A stretch of DNA of 64,000 bases from Pseudocitrobacter sp913778145 (lineage in GTDB: Bacteria; Pseudomonadota; Gammaproteobacteria; Enterobacterales; Enterobacteriaceae). The position numbers and the translations under genes are program-made. The stretch lies in assembly GCA_035726825.1 (NCBI GenBank), contig JALNTX010000001.1, positions 434,001 through 498,000 of the forward strand, written 5' to 3'. The notes under the pieces are model-generated. The model was not told the origin of the DNA, made no database searches, and saw only the letters and a list, made by a program, of their open reading frames with translations. This document shows, piece after piece, positions 33,630 through 43,600 of the stretch (position 1 is the first letter of the stretch; each line of letters begins with the position of its first letter).

Positions 33630-36338
33630 TTACTGCCAGCCGTACCGACGGCTAAAGAACCCTTTCACCATCTGCGTCAGCGTCATATACCCCGCCAGAA
33701 TCGCAATCAGCCACGGGAAGTAGGAGAGCGGCAGCGCCTGCAGCTGCAAATACCCCGCCAGCGGCGAGAACGGCAGCGCGATACCGACAACCATCACCAC
33801 CAGCGTCATGATAATCAGCGGCCAGGCGGCGCGGCTCTGGATGAACGGAATGCGGCGCGTACGGATCATATGCACAATCAGCGTCTGCGACAGTAACCCC
33901 ACCACGAACCAGCCGGACTGGAACAGCGTCTGCGCTTCCGGCACGTTGGCGTGGAAGACAAACCACATTACGCAGAAGGTCAGAATGTCGAAAATGGAGC
34001 TGATCGGCCCGAAGAAGATCATAAAGCGCCCCAGTTCAGCTGGCTGCCAGCGCTGCGGTTTCTGAATCTGCTCGTCATCGACGTTATCAAACGGGATCGC
34101 CACCTGGGATACATCGTACAACAGGTTCTGAATCAACAGGTGTAACGGCAACATCGGCAGGAACGGCAGGAAGGCGCTCGCCACCAGGACGCTGAAGACG
34201 TTACCGAAGTTAGAGCTGGCCGTCATCTTGATGTATTTCAACATGTTGGCAAACGTCCGGCGGCCTTCGATAACCCCCTCTTCGAGCACCATCAGGCTTT
34301 TTTCCAGCAAGATGATATCGGCGGCTTCACGGGCGATATCTACCGCGCCATCGACTGAAATCCCGATATCTGCTGCACGCAATGCAGGGGCATCGTTGAT
34401 ACCGTCACCCATAAAGCCGACCACGTGGCCTTCGCGGCGCAGCAGCGTTACGATGCGCTCTTTATGCATCGGCGTCAGGCGAGCAAACAGCGTGGTGCGC
34501 AGCGCAAGCGCCGCCAGTTCGTCGTCGCTCAGCGTTTCAATATCGCTGCCGACCACCACGTCACCGACTTCAAGACCTACTTCATGGCACACTTTCGCGG
34601 CCACCAGTTCGCTGTCGCCAGTGAGGATTTTCACAGTGATACCGCTCTCTTTCAGCGCTTTCAGCGCCGGTGCGGTGGTCTCTTTCGGCGGATCGAGGAA
34701 CGCGATGTAGCCTTCCAGAATCAGGTCAGACTCATCAATACGCTGGTAATCGCCAACACGCGCGGGCAGGTATTTGCTCGCCACCGCCACTACGCGCAAT
34801 CCCTGGCGATTTAGCGTGTCGGTGACGCGTTTGATGCGGCGCAGCATGGTCTCATCCAGTGGGACGATTTCACCGTTATGGCGCACCTGCGTTGAGACGT
34901 TGAGGATCTCCTGCAATGCGCCTTTGCAAATCAGCTTGTGTACAGATGGCTGCTCACTCACGACCACCGACATGCGGCGACGCTCGAAATCAAACGGGAT
35001 TTCATCCACTTTCTGCCACTGTTCGGAAAGCTCGCGTGCGGCGTTTTCATCCACGCCCTCCAGCACGGCGGTATCCAGCAGGTTCTTTAGCCCGGTTTGA
35101 TAGTGGCTGTTGAGCCAGGCGGTATGCAGCACGCGCTCACTGGCTTTACCAGAGATATCAGTATGATTTTCCAGTACGATTTTATCCTGCGTCAGGGTAC
35201 CGGTTTTATCAGTACAAAGGATATCCATCGCGCCGAAGTTCTGAATCGCGTCGAGATGCTTAACGATAACTTTCTGTTTAGAGAGTTTCACCGCCCCGCG
35301 CGCCAGCGTTGAGGTGACGATCATCGGCAGCATTTCCGGCGTTAAGCCGACGGCAACCGACAGCGCAAACAGCGCCGCTTCCCACCAGTCGCCTTTGGTG
35401 TAGCCGTTGATCAGCAGCACGATTGGCGTCATCACCAGCATAAAGCGAATCAGCAACATACTGACGCGGCTGATGCCTTTCTGGAACGCATTCGGCTCAC
35501 TTTCCTGCTCGCTGACGCGCCCGGCCAGTTGACCAAACCAGGTGTGACCGCCCGTCGCCGTGACGATAGCCTGCGCCGAGCCGCTCACCACGGTGGTGCC
35601 CATAAAGCAGAGGGTATCGCACTCAAGCGGGTTCGCCTGATGCGGGTCACGACTGCGCGCCACTTTTTCAACGGGCAGCGACTCGCCGGTGAGCGAGGCC
35701 TGGGCGACGAACAGATCGCGTGCCTGCACGATGCGCAGATCTGCGGGGATCATATCCCCTGCCGACAGTTTGACAATATCGCCCGGCACAAGCTGATCGA
35801 GCGGTATTTCACACCAGCGGCTTTCGCCCTGAATATTCACCACGCGCAGCACAGTGGCAGTATTGCTCACCATTGCTTTTAACGCGTCGGCGGCTTTCGT
35901 GGAACGTGCTTCCTGCACAAAGTTAAGCAGCGTAGAGATTGCCACCATCAGCGCAATCACCCCGGCGGCGAAGAGATCTTCCGTCGAGTAAGAGACGATG
36001 CCGAGCACCGTCAGCAGCAGGTTGAACGGGTTACGGTAGCAGCTCCACAGGTGAACCCACCACGGCGCGGGCTTCTGCGCCGGGATCTGGTTATCACCGT
36101 AGCGCTCGCGTTTTGCCGCCACTTCGGCCTCGTTAAGCCCTTCCGGATGCGTACCAAAAGCGTGCCAGACGGCTTCTTCTTCCATCATTGCCACGTTCAG
36201 GCAGTGCTGGCTCAGAGAATCCGGCATTGGAACGCCAGAGAGGTTTTTGCCATCCGGCATTGGATCGCGCTGGACTAAACGGCGTGGCAGATGGCGGCTG
36301 AGCTGTGCAAGCAGCTGCCGGGTCATATTTTTCAGCAT
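33630..36338 (-). CDS. mgtA: Magnesium-importing P-type ATPase MgtA
   Basis: 902 residues from the ATG at 36338 (MLKNMTRQ); the frame is open further upstream but E. coli MgtA begins at this region. P3B ATPase that imports Mg2+ down its electrical gradient. Phosphorylation motif DKTGTLTQDK near residue 377, TGES actuator loop (SLTGESLPVE), GDGINDAPALR hinge and ten membrane segments; ends YGWQ as in E. coli. Expression is predicted to depend on PhoP and on the mgtL leader upstream. Confidence 0.97.
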   Translation of the reverse strand: MLKNMTRQLLAQLSRHLPRRLVQRDPMPDGKNLSGVPMPDSLSQHCLNVAMMEEEAVWHAFGTHPEGLNEAEVAAKRERYGDNQIPAQKPAPWWVHLWSCYRNPFNLLLTVLGIVSYSTEDLFAAGVIALMVAISTLLNFVQEARSTKAADALKAMVSNTATVLRVVNIQGESRWCEIPLDQLVPGDIVKLSAGDMIPADLRIVQARDLFVAQASLTGESLPVEKVARSRDPHQANPLECDTLCFMGTTVVSGSAQAIVTATGGHTWFGQLAGRVSEQESEPNAFQKGISRVSMLLIRFMLVMTPIVLLINGYTKGDWWEAALFALSVAVGLTPEMLPMIVTSTLARGAVKLSKQKVIVKHLDAIQNFGAMDILCTDKTGTLTQDKIVLENHTDISGKASERVLHTAWLNSHYQTGLKNLLDTAVLEGVDENAARELSEQWQKVDEIPFDFERRRMSVVVSEQPSVHKLICKGALQEILNVSTQVRHNGEIVPLDETMLRRIKRVTDTLNRQGLRVVAVASKYLPARVGDYQRIDESDLILEGYIAFLDPPKETTAPALKALKESGITVKILTGDSELVAAKVCHEVGLEVGDVVVGSDIETLSDDELAALALRTTLFARLTPMHKERIVTLLRREGHVVGFMGDGINDAPALRAADIGISVDGAVDIAREAADIILLEKSLMVLEEGVIEGRRTFANMLKYIKMTASSNFGNVFSVLVASAFLPFLPMLPLHLLIQNLLYDVSQVAIPFDNVDDEQIQKPQRWQPAELGRFMIFFGPISSIFDILTFCVMWFVFHANVPEAQTLFQSGWFVVGLLSQTLIVHMIRTRRIPFIQSRAAWPLIIMTLVVMVVGIALPFSPLAGYLQLQALPLSYFPWLIAILAGYMTLTQMVKGFFSRRYGWQ

Positions 36339-36613
36339 AAAACGTCCCCCGCATCCGTAAGATACGGACGCAGCTCGGCTGACAGACGCAACAAATTCTT
36401 GCCTGTCAGGCACTTAATTTTTCTACAGGGACATCGGGGATGTCACTGCCTCACATGTTCGGTAAGGCAGCGAAAACTGACTTACCGGAAAATTACGCTC
36501 CCGTGCGGGAGAGGGGTGGGATCGGGATCCATACGGCCTCCGGTAAGATGAATGATTAATAGCGCCGTACATTATACGTATAAAACCATAATGTTTGTGC
36601 CAGTTCGGGCGGT
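36339..36613 (-). promoter_or_regulatory. mgtA 5' leader (Mg2+/proline-responsive)
   Basis: About 275 bases of transcribed leader between the mgtA promoter and start codon, containing the mgtL ORF and several GC-rich complementary segments. In Salmonella and E. coli this leader switches between alternative stem-loops according to Mg2+ and to translation of MgtL, with Rho-dependent termination. Retention of the leader peptide supports the same mechanism here. The exact stems were not computed. Confidence 0.75.
36482..36532 (-). CDS. mgtL: mgtA leader peptide MgtL
   Basis: 16 residues, MDPDPTPLPHGSVIFR, on the minus strand in the mgtA leader. It keeps the alternating prolines at positions 3, 5, 7 and 9 of known MgtL peptides (MDPEPTPLP in Salmonella, MEPDPTPLP in E. 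coli) and the final FR. The middle is different. Inefficient translation of the Pro codons when proline or Mg2+ is low favours mgtA expression in the known systems. Confidence 0.9.
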   Translation of the reverse strand: MDPDPTPLPHGSVIFR

Positions 36614-36648
36614 ATAATACCTCCCGGCAACTAAACCGAACGTAAACC
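36614..36648 (-). promoter_or_regulatory. mgtA promoter with PhoP box
   Basis: On the minus strand GGTTTA, five bases, GGTTTA (plus-strand 36632-36648) is a PhoP direct repeat. It lies 12 bases upstream of a -10 TATTAT (36614-36619), the standard geometry for PhoP-activated promoters in which the box replaces the -35. Confidence 0.88.
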
Positions 36649-36727
36649 AGACTTTGCTCATTGCGAATTGTTTGCGTAGGATGAGACTCTTATTTGCAAA
36701 TAACATTTTGTTAACACGGAAAACGAG

Positions 36728-37675
36728 ATGCAGAACCGGCTGACCATTAAAGATATCGCCCGCCTGAGCGGAGTGGGGAAATCGACCGTTTCCCGCGTGC
36801 TGAATAATGAAAGCGGCGTCAGCGATCGCACCCGTGAACGTGTTGAAGCGGTGATGAACCAGCACGGTTTCTCCCCTTCCCGCTCCGCGCGTGCGATGCG
36901 TGGGCAGAGCGATAAAGTCGTCGCCATTATTGTCACGCGCCTCGATTCCCTTTCAGAAAACCTTGCGGTACAAACCATGCTGCCGGTGTTTTATGAGCAG
37001 GGCTACGACCCGATTATGATGGAAAGCCAGTTCTCGCCGGAAAAAGTGGAAGAGCATCTGGGCATGTTGAAGCGACGTAATATCGACGGCGTGGTGCTGT
37101 TCGGCTTCACCGGCGTAACGGAAAAGATGCTGACAAACTGGCAGTCGTCGCTGGTCCTGGTGGCGCGCGATGCCAAAGGTTTTGCTTCCGTTTGCTATGA
37201 CGACAAAGGTGCCATCAATGTTTTGATGCAGCGCCTCTACGACCAGGGCCATCGCCATATCAGCTACCTTGGCGTGCCCCACAGCGACGTCACCACCGGC
37301 AAGCGACGCCACGATGCGTATCTCGCCTTCTGTAAAAAACACAAACTCAACCCGGTCGCCGCACTGCCAGGCCTTGCCATGAAGCAGGGCTTTGAATACG
37401 CCAGCAAAGTGATGACGCCGGACACTACCGCTCTGCTGTGCGCCACCGATACGCTGGCGCTGGGGGCGAGCAAATATTTTCAGCAGGAACGCATGGATAA
37501 CGTGCAGCTCGCAAGCGTCGGTAATACGCCGCTGATGAAGTTCCTGCATCCGGAAATTATCACCGTCGATCCCGGCTATGCCGACGCGGGACGCCAGGCC
37601 GCAGAACAGCTGGTAGGCCAGGCAACCGGACGCGCCGAACCTCGTCAGATTATTATTCCCGCCCGCCTCATTTAA
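36728..37675 (+). CDS. treR: Trehalose operon repressor TreR
   Basis: 315 residues, LacI/GalR family. N-terminal HTH LTIKDIARLSGVGKSTVSRVL with hinge helix, then a periplasmic-binding-protein-like effector domain. In E. coli TreR senses trehalose-6-phosphate and represses treBC. A matching operator lies upstream of treB. Divergent from mgtA. Confidence 0.97.
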   Translation: MQNRLTIKDIARLSGVGKSTVSRVLNNESGVSDRTRERVEAVMNQHGFSPSRSARAMRGQSDKVVAIIVTRLDSLSENLAVQTMLPVFYEQGYDPIMMESQFSPEKVEEHLGMLKRRNIDGVVLFGFTGVTEKMLTNWQSSLVLVARDAKGFASVCYDDKGAINVLMQRLYDQGHRHISYLGVPHSDVTTGKRRHDAYLAFCKKHKLNPVAALPGLAMKQGFEYASKVMTPDTTALLCATDTLALGASKYFQQERMDNVQLASVGNTPLMKFLHPEIITVDPGYADAGRQAAEQLVGQATGRAEPRQIIIPARLI

Positions 37676-37713
37676 GCCTAAACGCGTAAATTATGTGATC
37701 CTCGCTGCGTTTC

Positions 37714-37725
37714 GGGAACGTTCCC
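37714..37725 (+). promoter_or_regulatory. TreR operator upstream of treB
   Basis: Perfect palindrome GGGAACGTTCCC in the treR-treB interval, 82 bases before treB, as at E. coli treB. The interval (37676-37806) otherwise holds the treBC promoter; no clear terminator follows treR. Confidence 0.85.
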
Positions 37726-37806
37726 ATTTTCCAGAATACGGTTAACGGATAGGCTACTGCTCAGGTCATCAACACACTATTTCTCCTCGGCACTGAGGTT
37801 TTCATA

Positions 37807-39225
37807 ATGAGTAAAATAAATCAGCAGAACATCGATAAACTTATCGAGCTGGTCGGCGGGCGCGATAACATCGCCACCGTCAGCCACTGCCTAACCCGCT
37901 TACGCTTTGTACTCAACACGCCGGCGAAAGCCGATCCGAAGGCCATCGAAGAATTGCCGATGGTGAAAGGGTGCTTCACTAACGCCGGGCAGTTTCAGGT
38001 CGTTATCGGCACCAATGTGGGCGATTACTATCAGGCCCTGATCGCCTCCACCGGCCAGGCGGCGGCGGATAAAGAGCAGGCTAAACAGGCGGCGCGTCAA
38101 AACATGAAGTGGCATGAACGGATGATCTCGCACTTCGCGGAGATCTTCTTCCCGCTGCTTCCAGCGCTGATCAGCGGGGGCTTGATCCTCGGTTTCCGTA
38201 ACGTGATCGGCGACCTGCCGATGAGCAATGGTCATACGCTGGCGCAAATGTACCCGGCGCTGCAAAGCATCTACGATTTCTTGTGGCTGATTGGCGAGGC
38301 GATCTTCTTCTATTTACCGGTGGGTATCTGCTGGTCGGCAGTGCGCAAAATGGGCGGTACGCCGATTCTCGGCATCGTGCTCGGCGTTACGCTGGTCTCA
38401 CCCCAACTGATGAACGCCTACATGCTGGGCCAACAGGTGCCGGAAGTGTGGAACTTTGGCCTGTTTACCATTGCGAAAGTGGGCTATCAGGCACAGGTGA
38501 TCCCGGCGCTGCTGGCGGGCCTGGCGCTCGGCTATATCGAAACACGTATGAAGCGCATCGTACCGGATTACCTCTATCTGGTGATTGTGCCGGTCTGCTC
38601 GCTGATTCTGGCGGTGTTCCTGGCTCACGCCCTTATCGGCCCGTTTGGCCGCATGATTGGTGACGGCGTTGCCTTTGCCGTGCGTCACCTGATGACCGGT
38701 AGCTTCGCACCGGTTGGCGCTGCGCTGTTCGGCTTCCTGTACGCTCCGCTGGTCATTACCGGCGTTCACCAGACCACGCTTGCTATCGACATGCAGATGA
38801 TTCAAAGCATGGGCGGTACGCCGGTTTGGCCGCTGATTGCGCTCTCTAACATCGCGCAGGCTTCCGCGGTAGTGGGCATCATTATTTGCAGCCGCAAGCA
38901 AAACGAGCGTGAAATTTCCGTCCCTGCCGCCATCTCCGCTTTCCTCGGCGTAACCGAACCGGCAATGTATGGCATCAACATGAAATACCGCTTCCCGATG
39001 CTTTGCGCGATGATTGGCTCCGGTATTGCGGGCCTGCTGTGCGGCCTGAGCGGCGTAATGGCAAACGGCATTGGCGTCGGTGGCCTGCCGGGTATCCTTT
39101 CCATCCAGCCAACCTACTGGCAGGTCTTCAGCCTGGCGATGCTGATTGCCATCGTTATTCCTATCATCCTCACCACGGTGGTTTACCAGCGTAAACAGCG
39201 CCAGGGCACTTTGCAGATTGTTTAA
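37807..39225 (+). CDS. treB: PTS trehalose-specific EIIBC
   Basis: 472 residues. EIIB domain at the N-terminus with phospho-accepting Cys28 in VSHCLTRLRF, then an EIIC domain with about ten membrane segments and the GVTEPAMYGINMKYRF segment typical of the glucose/sucrose superfamily. Imports trehalose as trehalose-6-phosphate using the glucose EIIA (Crr). Operon with treC 51 bases downstream. Confidence 0.97.
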   Translation: MSKINQQNIDKLIELVGGRDNIATVSHCLTRLRFVLNTPAKADPKAIEELPMVKGCFTNAGQFQVVIGTNVGDYYQALIASTGQAAADKEQAKQAARQNMKWHERMISHFAEIFFPLLPALISGGLILGFRNVIGDLPMSNGHTLAQMYPALQSIYDFLWLIGEAIFFYLPVGICWSAVRKMGGTPILGIVLGVTLVSPQLMNAYMLGQQVPEVWNFGLFTIAKVGYQAQVIPALLAGLALGYIETRMKRIVPDYLYLVIVPVCSLILAVFLAHALIGPFGRMIGDGVAFAVRHLMTGSFAPVGAALFGFLYAPLVITGVHQTTLAIDMQMIQSMGGTPVWPLIALSNIAQASAVVGIIICSRKQNEREISVPAAISAFLGVTEPAMYGINMKYRFPMLCAMIGSGIAGLLCGLSGVMANGIGVGGLPGILSIQPTYWQVFSLAMLIAIVIPIILTTVVYQRKQRQGTLQIV

Positions 39226-39276
39226 TGTTTCCAACCTGGGGCGCTCTTGCGCCCCTTCGCATTTCAGGACGACACG

Positions 39277-40932
39277 ATGAATATTCTTCCCCACTGGTGG
39301 CAGAACGGCGTTATTTACCAAATTTATCCAAAGAGTTTTCAGGACACGACCGGCAGCGGCACCGGCGATTTACGCGGCGTAACCTACCGTCTCGACTATC
39401 TGAAAACGTTGGGCGTCGACGCCATCTGGTTAACCCCTTTCTATGTTTCGCCGCAGGTCGATAATGGCTATGACGTGGCGAATTACACCGCCATCGACCC
39501 GGCCTACGGCACGCTGGACGATTTCGACGAACTGGTGGCCGAGGCCAAAGCACGCGGGATTCGTATCGTGCTGGATATGGTGCTTAACCACTCCTCCACG
39601 CAGCACGCCTGGTTCCGTGAATCGCTGAACAAAGAGAGCCCGTACCGCGAGTTCTATATCTGGCGCGATGGCGAGCCGGGCACCCCGCCCAACAACTGGC
39701 GCTCGAAATTTGGCGGCAACGCCTGGCAGTGGCACGCCGAGAGCGAGCAATATTATTTGCACCTGTTCGCGCCAGAGCAGGCGGACCTCAACTGGGAAAA
39801 TCCGGCGGTACGTGCCGAACTGAAAAAAGTATGCGAGTTCTGGGCCGATCGCGGCGTCGATGGCCTGCGTCTTGATGTGGTGAATCTGATTTCAAAAGAT
39901 CAGGCATTCCCTTCCGACCCGGACGGTGACGGACGTCGCTTCTATACTGATGGCCCGCGCGCTCACGAGTTCTTACAGGAGATGAGCCGCGATGTCTTTA
40001 CCCCACGCGAGCTAATGACCGTCGGCGAAATGTCGTCAACCTCGCTGGAAAACTGCCAGCAGTATGCCGCGCTGGATGGCCGCGAACTGTCGATGACCTT
40101 TAACTTCCATCACCTGAAGGTGGACTATCCCGGCGGCGAGAAATGGACGCTGGCGAAGCCGGACTACGTCGCTCTGAAAGCGCTGTTCAGCCACTGGCAA
40201 CAGGGCATGCATAACCGCGCGTGGAACGCGTTGTTCTGGTGTAACCACGATCAGCCGCGCATTGTTTCGCGCTTTGGCGATGAAGGCGAGTATCGCCTGC
40301 CCGCCGCCAAAATGCTGGCCATGGTGCTGCACGGCATGCAGGGCACGCCCTATGTTTATCAGGGCGAAGAGATCGGCATGACCAACCCGCATTTCACGCA
40401 GATAACCGACTACCGTGACGTCGAGAGCCACAATATGTTTGCCGAGCGGTTAGCGCAGGGCCAGGACGCGCAAACCCTGCTGGCGATCCTCGCCAGTAAA
40501 TCGCGCGATAACAGCCGCACGCCGATGCAATGGAATGGCGAAGCGAACGGCGGATTCACCACCGGCACGCCGTGGATCGCCCTGTGCGACAACTATGAGG
40601 CGATCAACGTCGATACAGCGCTGAACGATCGGAATTCAGTGTTCTACACCTATCAGCAATTGATCGCGCTGCGTAAAACCACGCCGATTCTGACGTGGGG
40701 CGATTATCAGGATCTTCTGCCCGATCACCCGTCCCTGTGGTGCTATCGTCGCCAATGGCAGGGGCAAACGCTGCTGGTTGTCGCTAACCTCAGCGCGGAA
40801 CTTCAGCACTGGCAGCCAGACGCCGCTCACGGCGACTGGACGGCATTAATCAGTAACTATGATGAAGTGGCTAGCACGCCAACTGAAATGACGCTGCGGC
40901 CTTTTGAAGCGGTCTGGTGGCTGCAAAAGTAA
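39277..40932 (+). CDS. treC: Alpha,alpha-phosphotrehalase
   Basis: 551 residues from the ATG at 39277 (MNILPHWWQNGVIYQIYP); the frame extends ten codons upstream. GH13 enzyme that splits trehalose-6-phosphate to glucose and glucose-6-phosphate. Catalytic residues lie in GLRLDVVNL (nucleophile Asp), VGEMSS (Glu) and NHDQPR (Asp). A 7 bp hairpin (ACCGGCG/CGCCGGT, 40941-40963) without a T run follows. Confidence 0.97.
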   Translation: MNILPHWWQNGVIYQIYPKSFQDTTGSGTGDLRGVTYRLDYLKTLGVDAIWLTPFYVSPQVDNGYDVANYTAIDPAYGTLDDFDELVAEAKARGIRIVLDMVLNHSSTQHAWFRESLNKESPYREFYIWRDGEPGTPPNNWRSKFGGNAWQWHAESEQYYLHLFAPEQADLNWENPAVRAELKKVCEFWADRGVDGLRLDVVNLISKDQAFPSDPDGDGRRFYTDGPRAHEFLQEMSRDVFTPRELMTVGEMSSTSLENCQQYAALDGRELSMTFNFHHLKVDYPGGEKWTLAKPDYVALKALFSHWQQGMHNRAWNALFWCNHDQPRIVSRFGDEGEYRLPAAKMLAMVLHGMQGTPYVYQGEEIGMTNPHFTQITDYRDVESHNMFAERLAQGQDAQTLLAILASKSRDNSRTPMQWNGEANGGFTTGTPWIALCDNYEAINVDTALNDRNSVFYTYQQLIALRKTTPILTWGDYQDLLPDHPSLWCYRRQWQGQTLLVVANLSAELQHWQPDAAHGDWTALISNYDEVASTPTEMTLRPFEAVWWLQK

Positions 40933-41315
40933 CACCCTCTACCGGCGGCCTCGCGTCGCCGGTCCCCCTGCAAATCCTACTGTTTTTGTTGAATTTTTAA
41001 GCGATTGTCAGTACTGCAAAATTTACATTAGCCGTAGCGCCCGTCATCTGTACGCTTCGATTTTTACTTTGTTCTATATCAATAAAATCGCAAACTTGTT
41101 TGATGCAAATCACTATATATAGAACTTAGAATGCACGCCGACCCAACATATTGGGTTTATCGTCTACAATATCACCATACCCTTCCAATGAAGAAAGGGG
41201 GCGATATGTGGATAAATTTGACTGGAGAAGCGCTAACACGCGGGCAGGCTTTGTAAATCGCGCCCCCGCCCCGACTTCAGTTCTGTGGATAACCTGTTTT
41301 TATAATGGAGTGATC
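40933..41315 (+). promoter_or_regulatory. nrdD upstream region with FNR-like and tandem NrdR-like sites
   Basis: 383 noncoding bases. TTGATGCAAATCAC at 41100-41113 fits the FNR consensus TTGAT-N4-ATCAA except the last base. Two NrdR-like boxes follow: about 41110-41125 (CACTATATATAGAAC) and 41141-41156 (ACCCAACATATTGGGT), centres 31 bp apart, close to three helical turns. This fits anaerobic induction and NrdR repression of the class III ribonucleotide reductase. The stretch 40964-41090 shows nothing else recognisable. Confidence 0.75.
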
Positions 41316-43454
41316 ATGACACCGCATGTGATGAAACGCGATGGCTGTAAAGTGCCGTTCAAATCAGAGCGCATCCAGGAAGCTATCCTGCGTGCCGCTA
41401 AAGCAGCGGGAGTCGATGACGCAGACTATTGCGCCACCGTCGCGGCAATCGTAAGCGAGCAGATGCAAAGCCGCAGCCAGGTTGATATCAACGAGATCCA
41501 GACCGCGGTTGAAAACCAGCTGATGTCTGGCCCGTACAAGCAGCTGGCGCGCGCCTATATCGAATATCGCCATGACCGCGACAGCCAGCGTGAAAAGCGT
41601 GGCCGCCTGAACCAGGAAATTCGCGGCCTGGTTGAGCAGACGAACTCGGCGCTGCTCAATGAAAACGCCAACAAAGACAGTAAAGTGATCCCAACTCAGC
41701 GTGACCTGCTGGCCGGTATCGTGGCAAAACACTACGCCCGTCAGCATCTGCTGCCTCACGACGTGGTGATGGCGCACGAACGCGGCGTGATCCACTATCA
41801 CGATCTTGATTACTCGCCGTTCTTCCCGATGTTCAACTGCATGTTGATCGACCTGAAAGGGATGCTGACGCAAGGTTTTAAAATGGGTAACGCGGAAATC
41901 GAGCCGCCGAAATCCATATCGACCGCCACGGCCGTTACCGCGCAGATCATCGCGCAGGTTGCCAGCCACATTTATGGCGGCACCACCATCAACCGTATTG
42001 ATGAAGTCCTGGCCCCGTTCGTGACCGCCAGCTTCAATAAACATCGCCAGACCGCTGAAGAGTGGCAGATTCCCGACGCAGAAGGCTACGCCCATACCCG
42101 TACGGAAAAAGAGTGCTATGACGCCTTCCAGTCGCTGGAATATGAAGTCAACACGCTGCATACCGCTAACGGTCAAACGCCGTTCGTCACCTTCGGCTTT
42201 GGCCTCGGCACCAGCTGGGAATCACGCCTGATTCAGCAGTCCATTCTGCGTAATCGTATTGCGGGCCTCGGCAAAAACCGTAAAACCGCCGTGTTCCCGA
42301 AACTGGTGTTCGCCATCCGCGACGGTCTGAACCACAAGCCGGGTGATGCCAACTACGACATCAAACAGCTGGCGCTGGAATGCGCGAGCAAGCGTATGTA
42401 TCCGGACATCCTGAACTACGATCAGGTCGTGAAAGTCACCGGTTCGTTCAAAACTCCGATGGGCTGCCGCAGCTTCCTCGGCGTGTGGGAAAACGAAAAC
42501 GGCGAGCAAATCCACGATGGCCGCAACAACCTCGGCGTCATCAGCCTGAACCTGCCGCGCATCGCGCTGGAAGCCAAAGGCAACGAAGACGCATTCTGGA
42601 CACTGCTGGACGAGCGTCTGGTGTTGGCGCGTAAAGCGCTGATGACGCGTATCGCGCGTCTGGAAGGCGTGAAAGCGCGCGTGGCCCCGATCCTGTATAT
42701 GGAAGGCGCGTGTGGCGTGCGTTTGCAGGCCGACGATGACGTTTCTGAAATCTTCAAAAACGGTCGTGCGTCTATCTCGCTGGGCTATATCGGGATCCAC
42801 GAAACCATCAACGCGCTGTTTGGTAATCAGCACGTCTACGACAGCGAAGCCCTGCGCGCCAAAGGTGTGGCGATCGTTGAACGTCTGCGCCAGGCCGTTG
42901 ACCAGTGGAAAGAGGAAACTGGCTACGGCTTCAGCCTCTACAGCACGCCGAGTGAAAACCTGTGCGACCGTTTCTGCCGCCTCGACACCGCTGAATTTGG
43001 CGTAGTGCCGGGCGTCACCGATAAAGGTTACTACACCAACAGCTTCCACTTAGACGTGGAGAAAAAAGTTAACCCGTACGACAAAATCGACTTTGAAGCA
43101 CCGTACCCGCCGCTGGCGAACGGCGGTTTCATTTGCTACGGCGAATACCCGAACATTCAGCACAACCTGAAAGCGCTGGAAGATGTCTGGGATTATAGCT
43201 ATCAGCACGTACCGTACTACGGCACCAACACGCCGATCGATGAATGCTATGAGTGCGGCTTCACCGGTGAGTTCGAGTGTACCAGCAAAGGCTTCACCTG
43301 CCCGAAATGTGGTAACCATGACGCCTCCCGCGTGTCGGTCACCCGCCGCGTGTGCGGTTACTTAGGCAGCCCGGATGCGCGTCCGTTTAACGCCGGTAAG
43401 CAGGAAGAAGTGAAACGCCGCGTGAAACACCTCGGCAACGGGCAGATCGGTTAA
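41316..43454 (+). CDS. nrdD: Anaerobic ribonucleoside-triphosphate reductase
   Basis: 712 residues from the ATG at 41316, the E. coli length; the longer open frame upstream is not coding. Class III reductase. Glycyl-radical motif RRVCGYLGSPDARPFN near residue 681, zinc cysteines CYECGF and CPKCGN just before it, N-terminal ATP-cone (KRDGCKVPFKSERI). The radical is installed by NrdG, encoded after a repeat element. Confidence 0.98.
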   Translation: MTPHVMKRDGCKVPFKSERIQEAILRAAKAAGVDDADYCATVAAIVSEQMQSRSQVDINEIQTAVENQLMSGPYKQLARAYIEYRHDRDSQREKRGRLNQEIRGLVEQTNSALLNENANKDSKVIPTQRDLLAGIVAKHYARQHLLPHDVVMAHERGVIHYHDLDYSPFFPMFNCMLIDLKGMLTQGFKMGNAEIEPPKSISTATAVTAQIIAQVASHIYGGTTINRIDEVLAPFVTASFNKHRQTAEEWQIPDAEGYAHTRTEKECYDAFQSLEYEVNTLHTANGQTPFVTFGFGLGTSWESRLIQQSILRNRIAGLGKNRKTAVFPKLVFAIRDGLNHKPGDANYDIKQLALECASKRMYPDILNYDQVVKVTGSFKTPMGCRSFLGVWENENGEQIHDGRNNLGVISLNLPRIALEAKGNEDAFWTLLDERLVLARKALMTRIARLEGVKARVAPILYMEGACGVRLQADDDVSEIFKNGRASISLGYIGIHETINALFGNQHVYDSEALRAKGVAIVERLRQAVDQWKEETGYGFSLYSTPSENLCDRFCRLDTAEFGVVPGVTDKGYYTNSFHLDVEKKVNPYDKIDFEAPYPPLANGGFICYGEYPNIQHNLKALEDVWDYSYQHVPYYGTNTPIDECYECGFTGEFECTSKGFTCPKCGNHDASRVSVTRRVCGYLGSPDARPFNAGKQEEVKRRVKHLGNGQIG

Positions 43455-43461
43455 ACGACTG

Positions 43462-43568
43462 CCCCTCACCCCGGCCTTCTCCCACAGGGAGAGGGAGAAA
43501 ACCGCTCCGGCCTAAATGTTCTGCTCGATCGGTCCCCTCTCCCTGTGGGAGAGGGTTAGGGTGAGGGG
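43462..43568. repeat. Extragenic inverted repeat, copy 2 of 5
   Basis: 107 bp between nrdD and nrdG, same build as copy 1: CCCCTCACCCCGG outer arm, hairpin with CCACAG centre, variable middle, second hairpin, TTAGGGTGAGGGG. It lies inside the nrdDG operon, so it is transcribed and could affect nrdG mRNA. Confidence 0.9.
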
Positions 43569-43600
43569 GCCAGCCCGCACAATACTCAAGAAGAACAACC

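Noticed and set aside
38398..39321. 307-codon minus-strand frame opposite treB/treC
   Set aside because: Antisense shadow; hydrophilic low-complexity translation without homology features.
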